A DNA stretch of 25,798 nucleotides from JBBRLA01 sp038231615 (GCA_038231615.1 JBBRLA010000026.1:1-25798); one strand, 5' to 3'. Numbered from the stretch's first letter, positions 1 through 8,193 are shown. The notes: generated by a model from the letters alone, not told the origin. A program made the numbers and translations.

Positions 1-404
1 GCCACCGTCTGGTCACTAATCGAATAACCCTCCTCTCCGAGTTCCGTCGCGAGTTTGGCCGTGCTCTTGCACGTCCAGCGTAGGGGCGACATCGGATCGC
101 CTCGCGTCAATGGCTCGACAAGGGCATCAAGCGCGGCGACCAGGCTTGGGTCTTTGTCCGTCAGCGTCTTACGACCTCCGCCTGGCCGACGCAGTTGTCC
201 TGGAACCACTGGAGTACCTGCTTCGAGTTCTCGCAGTCCCTGTCTTATCGTCGGTAGCGACAGACCTGTAGCTTCTGCAACATGGGTCGTCCCTCCACGT
301 CCGAGTGCCCTGGCTTCGGCCGCGGCCCAACGACGCCGCATCGTCTCATTCAGACCCGCTCGGAGAGATTCAAATTTCGCGCGGATGCTTGCAACTTGCT
401 CCAT
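1..404 (-). CDS. ISAzo13-family (Rhodopirellula-type DDE) transposase, N-terminal part
   Basis: The reverse strand encodes at least 134 residues, beginning MEQVASIRAKFESLRAG and continuing off the window. The order of motifs is characteristic of the ISAzo13 transposase N-terminus. It runs from MRRRWAAAEARALG, through a helix-turn-helix-like GGTTHVAEATGLSLPTIRQG, then R-R-P-G-G-G-R-K, to a segment ending TRGDPMSPLRWTCKS and TAKLATELGEEGYSIS. The catalytic DDE part lies outside the window, so I cannot say whether the gene is intact. The ATG at 402-404 is the only in-frame start consistent with the family's usual N-terminus. No frameshift is seen in the visible portion. Confidence 0.85.
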   Translation of the reverse strand, partial: MEQVASIRAKFESLRAGLNETMRRRWAAAEARALGRGGTTHVAEATGLSLPTIRQGLRELEAGTPVVPGQLRRPGGGRKTLTDKDPSLVAALDALVEPLTRGDPMSPLRWTCKSTAKLATELGEEGYSISDQTV

Positions 405-457
405 GCTCCGCAGCATGCATTATGGGCACTCCAAACTGAAAAGTTATTTTGTGGTGC
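1..457 (-). mobile_element. Partial ISAzo13-like insertion sequence, one end
   Basis: This is the left-hand part of an insertion sequence whose transposase reads on the minus strand and runs off the window edge. The coding part begins at 404. The AT-richer 50 bp beyond it (about 405-457), unlike the GC-rich flanks, should hold the terminal inverted repeat. I cannot place the exact IS end because the other end is outside the window. The boundary falls within a few bases of the stop codon of the FHA gene at 461-463, so the element sits directly at that gene's 3' end. Confidence 0.7.
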
Positions 458-460
458 CTC

Positions 461-2566
461 CTAACCGCCGCTCTTGAGCACGAAGGGATACGACACGATG
501 ACGATGCCCGCCGGGGGTTTGGGAAACTGCCAGCGGTGCACCGCGCCGGCAATGCACTGTTCGACCTGGGCGTTGTGCATCGACGAACTCTGTATTACGC
601 TGCTGACCACCTGCCCGGTGGTGGATATGGTGAACTGCACCATGACGCGGCCCTCCAGGCTGTTGTTGCGGGTCAGCTCCTTCTCATAGCAGAACTTGAT
701 CTCGTTCACGTGTTGCCGGATGGTCCGCCGGATGAGGTCCTTGTCCAGCGTGCCGATGAGGTTCACCACCGGGGGCAGGGGCGGGTCGGGGATGCCGGCG
801 TGGCGCGCGGTGAGGCGGCCGACCCGGGTGCCATACGGGTTGCCCGGACCATGGCCGCAGCAGCCGCTGCCGATCTTGCCGAGGTTGCCCACCCCCAGGG
901 TGTTCTCGCCAACGCCGTCAGCGCCGGGGCCGCGGCCGGTGCTGATGATGGCAGCGCCGGGGCCGAAGTTGTCGGCCACCTCGGTGCCCACAAGGCCGAT
1001 GAGCGCCTCTTCGGCATGCTCGCCCAGGGTGTCGCGGGCCAGGATGCTGGCGATGCTGCTGCTGCTCTTGATGAGTCCAATTACGCCCACCGTGCTGACC
1101 TGGTCCTGGATCTCCTTCTTGAGCGCGGCGCGGTCCAGCGGCTTGTCGGTGCGGGCAACAAGGTTCTTTTCTGGGGCGCGGGGATTGCCGACCTTGCCGG
1201 TGGGACTTTTCTGCGCCGGGCTGCGTTGCGCCTGTTCCTGCGCCTTCACCTTCTCAAGCCACGAGGCCTCGTCCTTCACCTCGGGCGGCTTCACCAGGAT
1301 GGAGATCATCCGCTGGTCCCGCAGGAAGGCGTCCACCGATAGCGAGCGCGGATCTGGGGGCAGCGAAAAGATCAGCAGCAGGAACGTGGCCGTGATGACG
1401 AACACCCCGGCAGTGTAGCTCTGCATGCCCCAGTCGATGGCGAAGGGCGTGGGGTAGCGGCGCGGGCGCGGCACCGCGGCGACGTTGAATGTGTTCTCGC
1501 CGTGGCGCAGGCTGGCCCGGAAGCTGGCCCCAAGGGGCAAGGCGAAGGCCCCGGGGTACTCGGCGCTGGGACGCGCCGCGCCAGAGGCGGCCAGCGATGC
1601 AAGGGGCGTCTTTTGGCCATCACCGAGGTCCGCGTCGCCTTCCAGTGCCTGGGTGAAAAGCAGCTCATAGCCGGTCCCCGCGGCGCGGACCAGGGGGAAG
1701 CGCGACGTGGGCAGGCCCTGTGCCGGGGCGGCGAAGGTGCAACCCGGTTCGGTGCCGATGGTGAAGTCCGGATCCCGGCGCACACCGGCCAGGCGGTAGA
1801 ACGAAAGGAGCAGCGCCCCCACCCCGTAGATCAGAAGAAAGAGCGCGCCGGCATCACGGCCGGTACCCTCTCGCGGCGCGTGGAACTGGCCCGGCTGCCC
1901 GGACCGGTCCCACTGCTCGCGATTCACACGCAGCCTGCCGACCTGCGCATAGCTGACCAGAAAGAGCACCACCAGCGCCAGCAGCGCCGCCGCCCCGGAG
2001 CCGAGAATCGCCCGGGTCACGCCGGTGATTCGTCCGGCGGTGGGATCCGAGAGGTGCCGCACCTCGATCACCGCGTCCTCGAAAAGCGCGCTGACCTCGA
2101 TCGAGTGCCTGCCATCGCGAACCTCGACCTGCTCGGCGACATGCTGCGGGATCTGCGGGACCCCAACCGAAAGCGCAGCCGCCTGCGCCGGGGCACCGAA
2201 ATGCCGCGCAGGAGGCGGAGGCACCAGGGCCTGTGGCGCCACCGGCAGGCCCGGCGCGTCAAAGGTCACCACCAAACGCGCCTCTCCTGCCTTGATCTCA
2301 TCGCCGGGCGCGAGCGCCGCCTTGGTGACGCGCCGCCCATTGACAAACGTGCCCTGGCTGGACCCCAGGTCCACAAGGGTGACCTCCCCCGCCTGCGAGA
2401 CCTCGATCAGCGCATGCATGCGACTGACCGATTCCTCATCAAGTTGCAGGTGCGAGGAAGAAAGTTTACCGATCTTGATGATGTCCTGAGTCAACGTCTC
2501 CGTGCGGATCAGGGCCTCGCCCCGGTACACGTGAAACGTCAACGGAAATGGCATTCCGCTACGCAT
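461..2566 (-). CDS. FHA domain membrane protein with AgmX/PglI (TonB-like) C-terminal domain
   Basis: 701 residues. An N-terminal FHA domain (about 10-103) contains S48-R49-x-H51 and the DLGSSQGTFVNG segment of phosphothreonine-binding FHA domains. The usual G-R is G33-K34 here. A Pro/Ala linker follows, then three hydrophobic segments (about 186-206, 239-257, 384-402). A charged Lys/Pro linker and a Gly-rich stretch (VGNLGKIGSG-type) lead into a C-terminal domain of about 100 residues with KFCYEKEL, a G-x-V strand and WQFPKPP...YPF. That is the AgmX/PglI-type TonB-like fold of Myxococcota gliding and envelope proteins. Likely role: an inner-membrane protein reading Ser/Thr kinase signals and reaching into the periplasm. 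AGGAGGGA lies 5 bases before the ATG at 2564-2566, which fixes the start. It is the last gene of the minus-strand cluster. The IS abuts its stop codon, so its last residues could be altered. Confidence 0.85.
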   Translation of the reverse strand: MRSGMPFPLTFHVYRGEALIRTETLTQDIIKIGKLSSSHLQLDEESVSRMHALIEVSQAGEVTLVDLGSSQGTFVNGRRVTKAALAPGDEIKAGEARLVVTFDAPGLPVAPQALVPPPPARHFGAPAQAAALSVGVPQIPQHVAEQVEVRDGRHSIEVSALFEDAVIEVRHLSDPTAGRITGVTRAILGSGAAALLALVVLFLVSYAQVGRLRVNREQWDRSGQPGQFHAPREGTGRDAGALFLLIYGVGALLLSFYRLAGVRRDPDFTIGTEPGCTFAAPAQGLPTSRFPLVRAAGTGYELLFTQALEGDADLGDGQKTPLASLAASGAARPSAEYPGAFALPLGASFRASLRHGENTFNVAAVPRPRRYPTPFAIDWGMQSYTAGVFVITATFLLLIFSLPPDPRSLSVDAFLRDQRMISILVKPPEVKDEASWLEKVKAQEQAQRSPAQKSPTGKVGNPRAPEKNLVARTDKPLDRAALKKEIQDQVSTVGVIGLIKSSSSIASILARDTLGEHAEEALIGLVGTEVADNFGPGAAIISTGRGPGADGVGENTLGVGNLGKIGSGCCGHGPGNPYGTRVGRLTARHAGIPDPPLPPVVNLIGTLDKDLIRRTIRQHVNEIKFCYEKELTRNNSLEGRVMVQFTISTTGQVVSSVIQSSSMHNAQVEQCIAGAVHRWQFPKPPAGIVIVSYPFVLKSGG

Positions 2567-2867
2567 CTTCGTCCCTCCTGGCCGCCGGGTACGAACCGAA
2601 CGGTCAAGCTTATGGACACCAGACCCCCCGCGGGGTTCCAGACTTTCGTCTTCCCTTAGCTGGCGAAGAGCAAAGCGATGTCGGGACGTAGTGTTAGAGC
2701 GTCGTTCAATCGCGTTGAGCCGCGAGCGCCCCCGGACCAGCCGCGCGCAGCGACCTCCGGGTCGTGAGCACGGCTGGGAGGAGGTAAGCCGCGGATCAAT
2801 GCGAGTGAACGGCGCTCTAGGGCAGCTTTACAATGTGGGTCCGCGGCAAACCCCAAGCCAGCCGCCC
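2567..2867. other. 301-bp gap containing a structured inverted repeat
   Basis: The stretch between the FHA gene and the upstream J-like gene holds no convincing protein gene. Its main content is the long inverted repeat at 2695-2819, listed separately. The remaining sequence shows no clear sigma70 promoter for the FHA gene. The FHA ribosome-binding site lies at its left edge. Confidence 0.7.
2695..2819. repeat. 125-bp nested inverted repeat (MITE-like element or structured RNA)
   Basis: Two 30-base arms, 2695-2724 and 2790-2819, are inverted copies matching at 26 of 30 positions; two of the four differences could be G-U pairs in RNA. Inside are two further perfect stems on the same axis: CCAGCCG (2737-2743) with CGGCTGG (2771-2777), and CGACC (2751-2755) with GGTCG (2760-2764) closing a TCCG tetraloop. 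Three nested stems in one intergenic gap are unlikely by chance. It could be a non-autonomous mobile element, an RNA processing or stabilising element between two genes of one operon, or a small RNA. No U-run follows on either strand, so it is not a classical intrinsic terminator. Confidence 0.75.
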
Positions 2868-5396
2868 CTACGGCTGCACACTCTCCGCGGCGCCGTCCGC
2901 CGGCAGCGCCGCCTGCTCATGACGCCGCCGGGCCATGTCCAGCAGCAAACGTCGCACATCCGGTGACAAGCCCCGCTCATCGAGCAATCTCGATCCCGAC
3001 CTCTCCGAGCGTCCCTTCCCCATGTCCAGCAGCGCCGGCCGCAGTGGCTCCGGGATGCTCACGCCGAACTCTGCCGCCACCTTGCGCCCGAACTCCTCGA
3101 AGGCCGACTCCGCCATCTTCGTATAGGGCAGGATCTCCTCGTCATCATAGGACTGCGGCAGGTATCTGATGCTCTGCGCCGGCTGGCTGTGAAGCTCGAT
3201 GGTGTAGGGTGTGCCCCCTTGCGCCCGCGTCCGCGGCGTCTCGATGCGCAGCGTCCAATCCAGCTTGATCCCGTAGAGCGCCCGCCTGTCCGTCGTCGAA
3301 CGGTACACCTCCCCCGAGGACGACACCTTGTAGGACACATCGAAGGTCACCGCCAGCCGCTCCCCCTTGCCCGGCCGCGGGGGGAAACCCTGCAGCAGAA
3401 GCACGTCCGGCGCCAGCACCCGCTGGAACGCGCCGGAAAGACTCTGGGTGATCGCCGCCTCTCGCTGCCGGTTCACGGGCCCGGTGAAGGCCCGCTCCGG
3501 CGGCAGCGGCGTGGTCCCGTCAGGCAGCGCCTGCGCCCGCACGCTCATCATGTCCACCGTCCCCTGGTAACGCACCCATACCGCCTGGCTGCGCGACGCC
3601 TTCAACGTCTCCAGCACATCCACGATGGCCTGCTTCCCCGGCGCATCCCCAACCTGCCGCTGATAGCCCTCCTTGGCCTCGTCATAGACCCGGTCAAGCG
3701 CCTCGCGCGCCTCCTCTGCGTGGGGCCCCCTGGGGTAGAGATCCAGATAATACCGATACCCCCCCGCCCGCGGATATCCCGCTGCCTGCGTCCAGGCGCT
3801 CCGCTCCGCCGCCCGTCCGTTCCACGCCGTGCCGCCGCACAGGAGCATCGCTCCCATCGCCGCCGCCACCGCATATTGCCGATAGACCTGCCTGGGCAGC
3901 GGCACCACGGGCAGCTTGCCCAGCAGCATCGCCCCGGGCAGAATGTGGTACCCTTCCTCCTCCTCCAGCATCCCCACCCCGAGCAGCCCCAGGCAGCGGT
4001 GCCGCGCATCCAGCAGCGCCTGCGCCCAATCCGCCGCCAGTTGCTGCCCCCGGATGGTCAAGGTCAGGTTCACCCCGGCGAAGTCCACCTTGACCGCCGT
4101 GTACTGGTACACCCCGTTCTGCAGATGGTGGGTCATCGACACATCGTGCAGGTTCACCAGCGGCCATGCCGTGACCTGGTCCACGTCCACCTGCAACAGA
4201 TAAAGCGGATGGATCGTCGTGAATCGCCCCACCCGACTGCCCAGCACCCGCGCAAGCCGCTGGCAGGCAAAAAGCAAGAACGCCGGTCCGCCCAACAGAA
4301 GGATGGCCATCAGCGCATAGGTGTTCTCGTGCCACTCAACCCGCGACACCCCGGCCTGATAAAGCGGCATCACCACGGAGAGCAGTGCCGCCAGGATCAG
4401 CACCAACGGGCCGCCCCATACCCCTTGCGTCAGCTTGTAGGGCGACGCCTCCCGGGACAGCGCCACGATGCACTCCTGCGAGGCCTTCGGCAGGTCCCGC
4501 AGCTTTTGCGTGGCCCGCGCCGGGAAGATCAGCACCCGCTCAGAGTTCGGCCCCCCGAGCTGCTGCACCCGCTGCAGGATGCGGTTGCCATCCGACGACC
4601 GCTTGATGCGGAAGAGCTGCGACGCCAGCGCCGAGAGCTTCTGGGCGACATACTTCCGGATCTCCGGGTCCTTGGGCAGGATGCGGGCGATCTGGTCGAT
4701 CTCCTGTTCGGCCAGGTCGGTGCGGTCGCGCAGAAGCTGGATCTGCACACGCCGCATCAGGAACACGAAGTCCTGGAAATCCACCTCCCCATGAAGGTGG
4801 ATGGCCAGGTCCAGCTCGCGCAGCGCGTCCTCGTAGCGGTCCATCGCCGTGTAGCAGTCAGCCAGCGCCACCAGCACCCGGGTGTCCGCCCGGTCCAGCT
4901 CCCGCGCCCTGCCATAGGCCAGAAGCGCCCGGTCGTACTGGTCCAGGGCGTAATGGGCATACCCCTTGTGCAGGTGGACCGCCGCACCCTCTGTGGCGGC
5001 GATGACCTCGTCGAAGCAGCGCAGCGCCTCTTTGGGCTGATTGTTGTTCAGGTAGGCCATCCCCAGCAGGTCCCTGGCGAAGTGCAGGTCCGGCTGGTCC
5101 CGCAGCACCCGCAGGAATTCCTCCTGCGCCCCGCGCAGGTCGCCCCGCTCCATCGCCTCCATCCCCGAGCGCAAGAGCCCACCGACCGCCGCCCCGAACT
5201 GGGTGACCTGGTCGTAGTCCCGCCGGGCCGCCGGGTTTTGCAGCACCTCATAGGCCTCGCGGATGCGCTTGAACTCCTCGGGCTGGGTCTCGGGCGAGTA
5301 CTGACGCACCAGCCGGAAGTACGCCTTTTTGATCTCCCGGTCGTCCGCACCGCGGGGAATCCCGAGGATGGCGTAGAAGTCGGTGGTCTGGCCCAT
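2868..5396 (-). CDS. J-domain-like / TPR membrane protein lacking the HPD motif
   Basis: 842 residues. Residues 4-66 follow the J-domain pattern (DFYAILGIPRGAD, KKAYFRLVRQY, FKRIREAYEVLQNPAARRDYD), but the HPD tripeptide needed to stimulate Hsp70 ATPase is S34-P35-E36. TPR-like helices cover about 70-310. Hydrophobic segments lie at about 326-347, 358-380 and 507-524, and a C-terminal region of about 300 residues, which I do not recognise, follows. Likely an inner-membrane adaptor of the neighbouring Hsp70 system rather than a standard co-chaperone. The start is the ATG at 5394-5396 with AGGAG six bases upstream; a TTG one codon earlier is too close to that site. The Shine-Dalgarno lies in the right copy of a 39-bp duplication that includes the end of the upstream gene. 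The stop is followed by the nested inverted repeat. Confidence 0.85.
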   Translation of the reverse strand: MGQTTDFYAILGIPRGADDREIKKAYFRLVRQYSPETQPEEFKRIREAYEVLQNPAARRDYDQVTQFGAAVGGLLRSGMEAMERGDLRGAQEEFLRVLRDQPDLHFARDLLGMAYLNNNQPKEALRCFDEVIAATEGAAVHLHKGYAHYALDQYDRALLAYGRARELDRADTRVLVALADCYTAMDRYEDALRELDLAIHLHGEVDFQDFVFLMRRVQIQLLRDRTDLAEQEIDQIARILPKDPEIRKYVAQKLSALASQLFRIKRSSDGNRILQRVQQLGGPNSERVLIFPARATQKLRDLPKASQECIVALSREASPYKLTQGVWGGPLVLILAALLSVVMPLYQAGVSRVEWHENTYALMAILLLGGPAFLLFACQRLARVLGSRVGRFTTIHPLYLLQVDVDQVTAWPLVNLHDVSMTHHLQNGVYQYTAVKVDFAGVNLTLTIRGQQLAADWAQALLDARHRCLGLLGVGMLEEEEGYHILPGAMLLGKLPVVPLPRQVYRQYAVAAAMGAMLLCGGTAWNGRAAERSAWTQAAGYPRAGGYRYYLDLYPRGPHAEEAREALDRVYDEAKEGYQRQVGDAPGKQAIVDVLETLKASRSQAVWVRYQGTVDMMSVRAQALPDGTTPLPPERAFTGPVNRQREAAITQSLSGAFQRVLAPDVLLLQGFPPRPGKGERLAVTFDVSYKVSSSGEVYRSTTDRRALYGIKLDWTLRIETPRTRAQGGTPYTIELHSQPAQSIRYLPQSYDDEEILPYTKMAESAFEEFGRKVAAEFGVSIPEPLRPALLDMGKGRSERSGSRLLDERGLSPDVRRLLLDMARRRHEQAALPADGAAESVQP

Positions 5397-5403
5397 CAAA
5401 AGC

Positions 5404-5517
5404 TCCTTACTGTAAGTATAGCGCGAGCAAGGACGCGGCGTGATTCGTCCCTAAGATCAAACTCACAGCAGAAGGAATTCCTTACTGTAAGTATAGCGCG
5501 AGCAAGGACGCGGCGTG
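5404..5517. repeat. 39-bp direct repeat duplicating the 3' end of the zinc-ribbon/TPR gene
   Basis: Positions 5404-5442 and 5479-5517 are identical over 39 bases, with 36 unrelated bases between them (period 75). The right copy is the last 12 codons plus stop of the minus-strand gene ending at 5482. The left copy repeats that end, stop codon included, and carries the AGGAG Shine-Dalgarno of the next gene. The unduplicated junction would have had TAA overlapping the ribosome-binding site only 11 bases before the next ATG, a typical coupled pair. The duplication has pushed them 85 bases apart. A perfect 12-base palindrome, AAGGAATTCCTT, sits at the inner edge (5472-5483). Confidence 0.95.
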
Positions 5518-6138
5518 GGCATTGGAAGGATCCGCGCGCAAGGCGGCCAAAAAGGCGACCTGTGCCGTGTCCCCTTCCGCCTCTTGCAGGGCGCAAAGCC
5601 CCAGCAGCACCAGCCCGTCGCCCCCGGCGGGCCCGGCGAGCACGGCGGCGCGGGCCCCAGGGAAGTCCCCCCGCAAGGCCTGCTCCCTGCCAAGCCGGTA
5701 GCGCTCCTCGGCGGCGAAAAGGTCTCCGGTGGCCGGGCGCAGGCGCTCCCAGATGTCGGTGCCGCGCAGCACGGTCTCGGCGGCGGCGGCCCGCCCGGCG
5801 CCCAGCAGCGCCAGCCCCTTCAGCAGCCGGAACCGCGCCCCCCGGGGCCCGAGCGTGACGGCCCCAGTGAGCAGCCCCAGCGCCTCCCGGTAGCGTCCGG
5901 CCAGCAGCGCCCGCTGTGCGTTGTCCAGCGCCGCCCCGTGCAGGCGCAGCGCCGCCTGCTGAGGCGAGAGGTCCGCGCCGCAGCCGGGGCAGGGGGCCTC
6001 CGGTTCCGACGAAAGGCTGACCTCGGCAGCGCAGACAGGGCACGAAAGAGGCGTGTCAACCGGCCGGGCTGCCGGGTCCGCCTCAGCCAGCCAGGCCGGC
6101 GCCTGGTTCACCTGATGCTTGGGGTCCGAAAGGTCCAT
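5482..6138 (-). CDS. Zinc-ribbon and TPR-like protein
   Basis: 218 residues. Two CxxC pairs near the N-terminus (CPVC at about 33-36 and CPGC about 17 residues later) form a probable zinc ribbon. Alanine/leucine-rich helical repeats of TPR character follow (ALLAGRYREALGLLTGAV, LLKGLALLGAGRAAAAE, ALQEAEGDTAQVAFLAALRADP). No signal peptide or membrane segment is seen, so it should be cytoplasmic. I do not recognise a named family. It lies 51 bp downstream of the Hsp70 gene and was probably once tightly coupled to the J-like gene below it, so an adaptor role in the same system is likely. The start is the ATG at 6136-6138, with only a weak GAGAGTGG site upstream. Its last 13 codons, counting the stop, are duplicated downstream. 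Confidence 0.75.
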   Translation of the reverse strand: MDLSDPKHQVNQAPAWLAEADPAARPVDTPLSCPVCAAEVSLSSEPEAPCPGCGADLSPQQAALRLHGAALDNAQRALLAGRYREALGLLTGAVTLGPRGARFRLLKGLALLGAGRAAAAETVLRGTDIWERLRPATGDLFAAEERYRLGREQALRGDFPGARAAVLAGPAGGDGLVLLGLCALQEAEGDTAQVAFLAALRADPSNAHAASLLALYLQ

Positions 6139-6189
6139 GCTGCCACTCTCATCGGCTTCCGGCCCATCGCTCCTTGAACCTATTCCAGC

Positions 6190-8091
6190 CTATTCTAGAT
6201 CAAAGAGCAGATTGGTCAGCGCCTCGTCCAGGCGGGCGACCTCCGCGCGATCCCCCAGGGCTACCGCCTGCTTGATCTCCCGGACCAGCCCCTCGATGCG
6301 CCCCCGGTTCTCCGGGTCGACCTCCCGGGCCTTGCGCTCCGCCGCCGCCACCAGGGCCTTGATCACGGCCCCGGGTCCGCCTGAAGTCGCCCTGGGCGAT
6401 GGGGTCGGCTCCGCCGGAATGACTCCCGAGACCACCACCTTGGCTGGCGCCGCCCCGATCCCTGATGGCCCCGACGCCACTGACCTATGGGCCCCTCCCG
6501 ATGCGACCGCCACCTCCGGCGACACCACCACCCCAGAAGCGCCCTGTCCGGCAAAGGGCGACGTGCTCTGCCACTCGGCGTCCAGCCGGCCCCGCTTCTG
6601 CACCCGCTCCTCGTCGGAGAGCCGCTGCGGCGACCGCTCGATGCGCAACTGCTCGTCCTTCCCCGTCGACACGATCTTCGTCTTCACCGCCAATATGCCG
6701 TTCACGTCATAGGTGAAGGTGATGGCGATCTTCTCCACCCCCGCCGGCCCCGCCGGCACCCCCGGCACTGAGTACGCCCCCAAAAACGTGTTGTTCTTCA
6801 CCAGGCGCGACTCCCCCTGGTACACTTTGATGTCCACCACCTGCTGCCCATCGCTGGTGGTGCTGTAGGTCTCGGTCCGCGACACTGGGATCGTGCTGTT
6901 GCGCTGGATGATCGGCGAGAACATCCCCGCCATCTTCTGAAACCCCGTGTTGCCCACCACCTCGACCCCCAGGGTGAAGGGGCAGACGTCGGTGATCATG
7001 ATCCCCTTGCTGGTGTCGATCGACCCGCTCTTCAGCCCCGCCTGGATCGCCGCCCCCAGGGCGATGGCCTCGTCGGGGTTCACGTCCCTGCGCGGCTCCT
7101 TGCCGAACTTCTCCGACAGCAGCCGATGCACCAGCGGGATACGCGAGCTGCCGCCGACCAGGATCACCTCGTGAATCTGCGCTGGCGACAGGCGCGCGTC
7201 CCGCAGGGCGATGTCGATCGGCTCCAGTGTCGAGCGGATCAGGTCGTCGATCAAAAGCTCCAATTGCTCCCGGGACAGTTCCGTCTCCAGCGCCAGGGGC
7301 GAGCCCTCGGACGAGCCCAGGAAGGGCAGGAGGATCGGCGAGACGTCTTTGGTGGACAACTCGCACTTGGCGGCCTCCGACGCCGCCCTCAGGCGGGCCA
7401 GGGCCTTCAGGTCCCCGCGCAGCGACACCCCGTGCTCTCGCTCGAAGATCTGCATGAGGTACTCGACGATGCGGCGGTCGAAGTCCTCCCCGCCCAGGCG
7501 ATTGTTCCCGGCGGACGCCTTGACGTCCAGCACCCCGTCGAACATCTCCAGCACCGACACGTCGAAAGTGCCGCCGCCCAGGTCGTAGACCAGGACGTAC
7601 TGCTCCTTGTCCAGGTTGTCCAGGCCGTAGGCCAGCGCCGCTGCCGTCGGCTCGTTCAGGATGCGCTCGACTTTGAAGCCGGCCAGCTCGCCCGCGTCCT
7701 TGGTGGCCTGCCTTTGCGCGTCGGTGAAGTACGCCGGCACGGTGATCACCGCCTCGCCGACCACCCCGCCGAGAAACCGTTCGGCGTCGTCCTTGAGCTT
7801 GCGCAGGATCAGGCCCGAAATCTCCTGCGGCGTGTAGGTGCGGTCGGCCAGGCGCACCGTCTGGGAGGTGCCCATGACCCGCTTGACCGCGGCGATGGTG
7901 CGGTCGGGCATGGCGATGAGCTGGTTCTTCGCCGTCTCGCCCACGTGCAGCCTGCCGAGCTTGTCGAGCCCCACGACGGACGGAGTGAGGCGTTTGCCGG
8001 CCTCGTTGGGGATGATCTCCGGCCGTTCCCCTTTGATGTGGGCGACCAGAGAATTGGTGGGGCCGAGATCGATGCCTACGACGTGAGCCCT
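6190..8091 (-). CDS. Hsp70 (DnaK/SglK-like) chaperone; expected start codon reads AGG
   Basis: About 633 residues if it starts at 8091. The ATPase domain has VVGIDLGPTNS (phosphate loop 1, with Pro where DnaK has the first Thr), NEPTAAALAYGL, YDLGGGTFDVS (about 169-179) and LVGGSSRIPLV. The substrate-binding domain begins at TLGVEVVG and is intact. The lid is replaced by a Pro/Ala/Ser-rich stretch and a short helical end (about 585-633). The essential first loop is in frame, but no ATG, GTG or TTG lies upstream of it before a stop. The codon giving the usual M-A-H-V-V-G-I-D start is AGG (8089-8091), with AGGA five bases before it. The first standard start, GTG at 7974, would delete the loop. 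Neighbouring GrpE-like, J-like and TPR genes suggest a dedicated chaperone set resembling Myxococcus SglK/GrpS. Confidence 0.85.
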   Translation of the reverse strand, partial: RAHVVGIDLGPTNSLVAHIKGERPEIIPNEAGKRLTPSVVGLDKLGRLHVGETAKNQLIAMPDRTIAAVKRVMGTSQTVRLADRTYTPQEISGLILRKLKDDAERFLGGVVGEAVITVPAYFTDAQRQATKDAGELAGFKVERILNEPTAAALAYGLDNLDKEQYVLVYDLGGGTFDVSVLEMFDGVLDVKASAGNNRLGGEDFDRRIVEYLMQIFEREHGVSLRGDLKALARLRAASEAAKCELSTKDVSPILLPFLGSSEGSPLALETELSREQLELLIDDLIRSTLEPIDIALRDARLSPAQIHEVILVGGSSRIPLVHRLLSEKFGKEPRRDVNPDEAIALGAAIQAGLKSGSIDTSKGIMITDVCPFTLGVEVVGNTGFQKMAGMFSPIIQRNSTIPVSRTETYSTTSDGQQVVDIKVYQGESRLVKNNTFLGAYSVPGVPAGPAGVEKIAITFTYDVNGILAVKTKIVSTGKDEQLRIERSPQRLSDEERVQKRGRLDAEWQSTSPFAGQGASGVVVSPEVAVASGGAHRSVASGPSGIGAAPAKVVVSGVIPAEPTPSPRATSGGPGAVIKALVAAAERKAREVDPENRGRIEGLVREIKQAVALGDRAEVARLDEALTNLLFDLE

Positions 8092-8193
8092 GGGGTTCCT
8101 ACCGCTCGCCCGAGCCAGAAAGGGCCGCGCGGAGGCTATACCGTAGCAGAGGCGGGCACCCCCGACAATGCACCGCTGGTGGCTTCAGCCCGG

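Noticed and set aside
5394..5399. TTG at 5399 as the start of the J-like gene
   Set aside because: The ATG one codon later has better spacing from AGGAG.
5404..5517. Spaced direct repeats resembling a minimal CRISPR
   Set aside because: Only two copies exist, and the repeat is the coding 3' end of a gene. It is a duplication, with no cas genes nearby.
3189..5858. Very long open frame (889 codons) on the plus strand
   Set aside because: It is antisense to the J-like and zinc-ribbon genes. Its product is Arg/Pro/His-rich with no recognisable domain, and such open antisense frames are common in very GC-rich genes.
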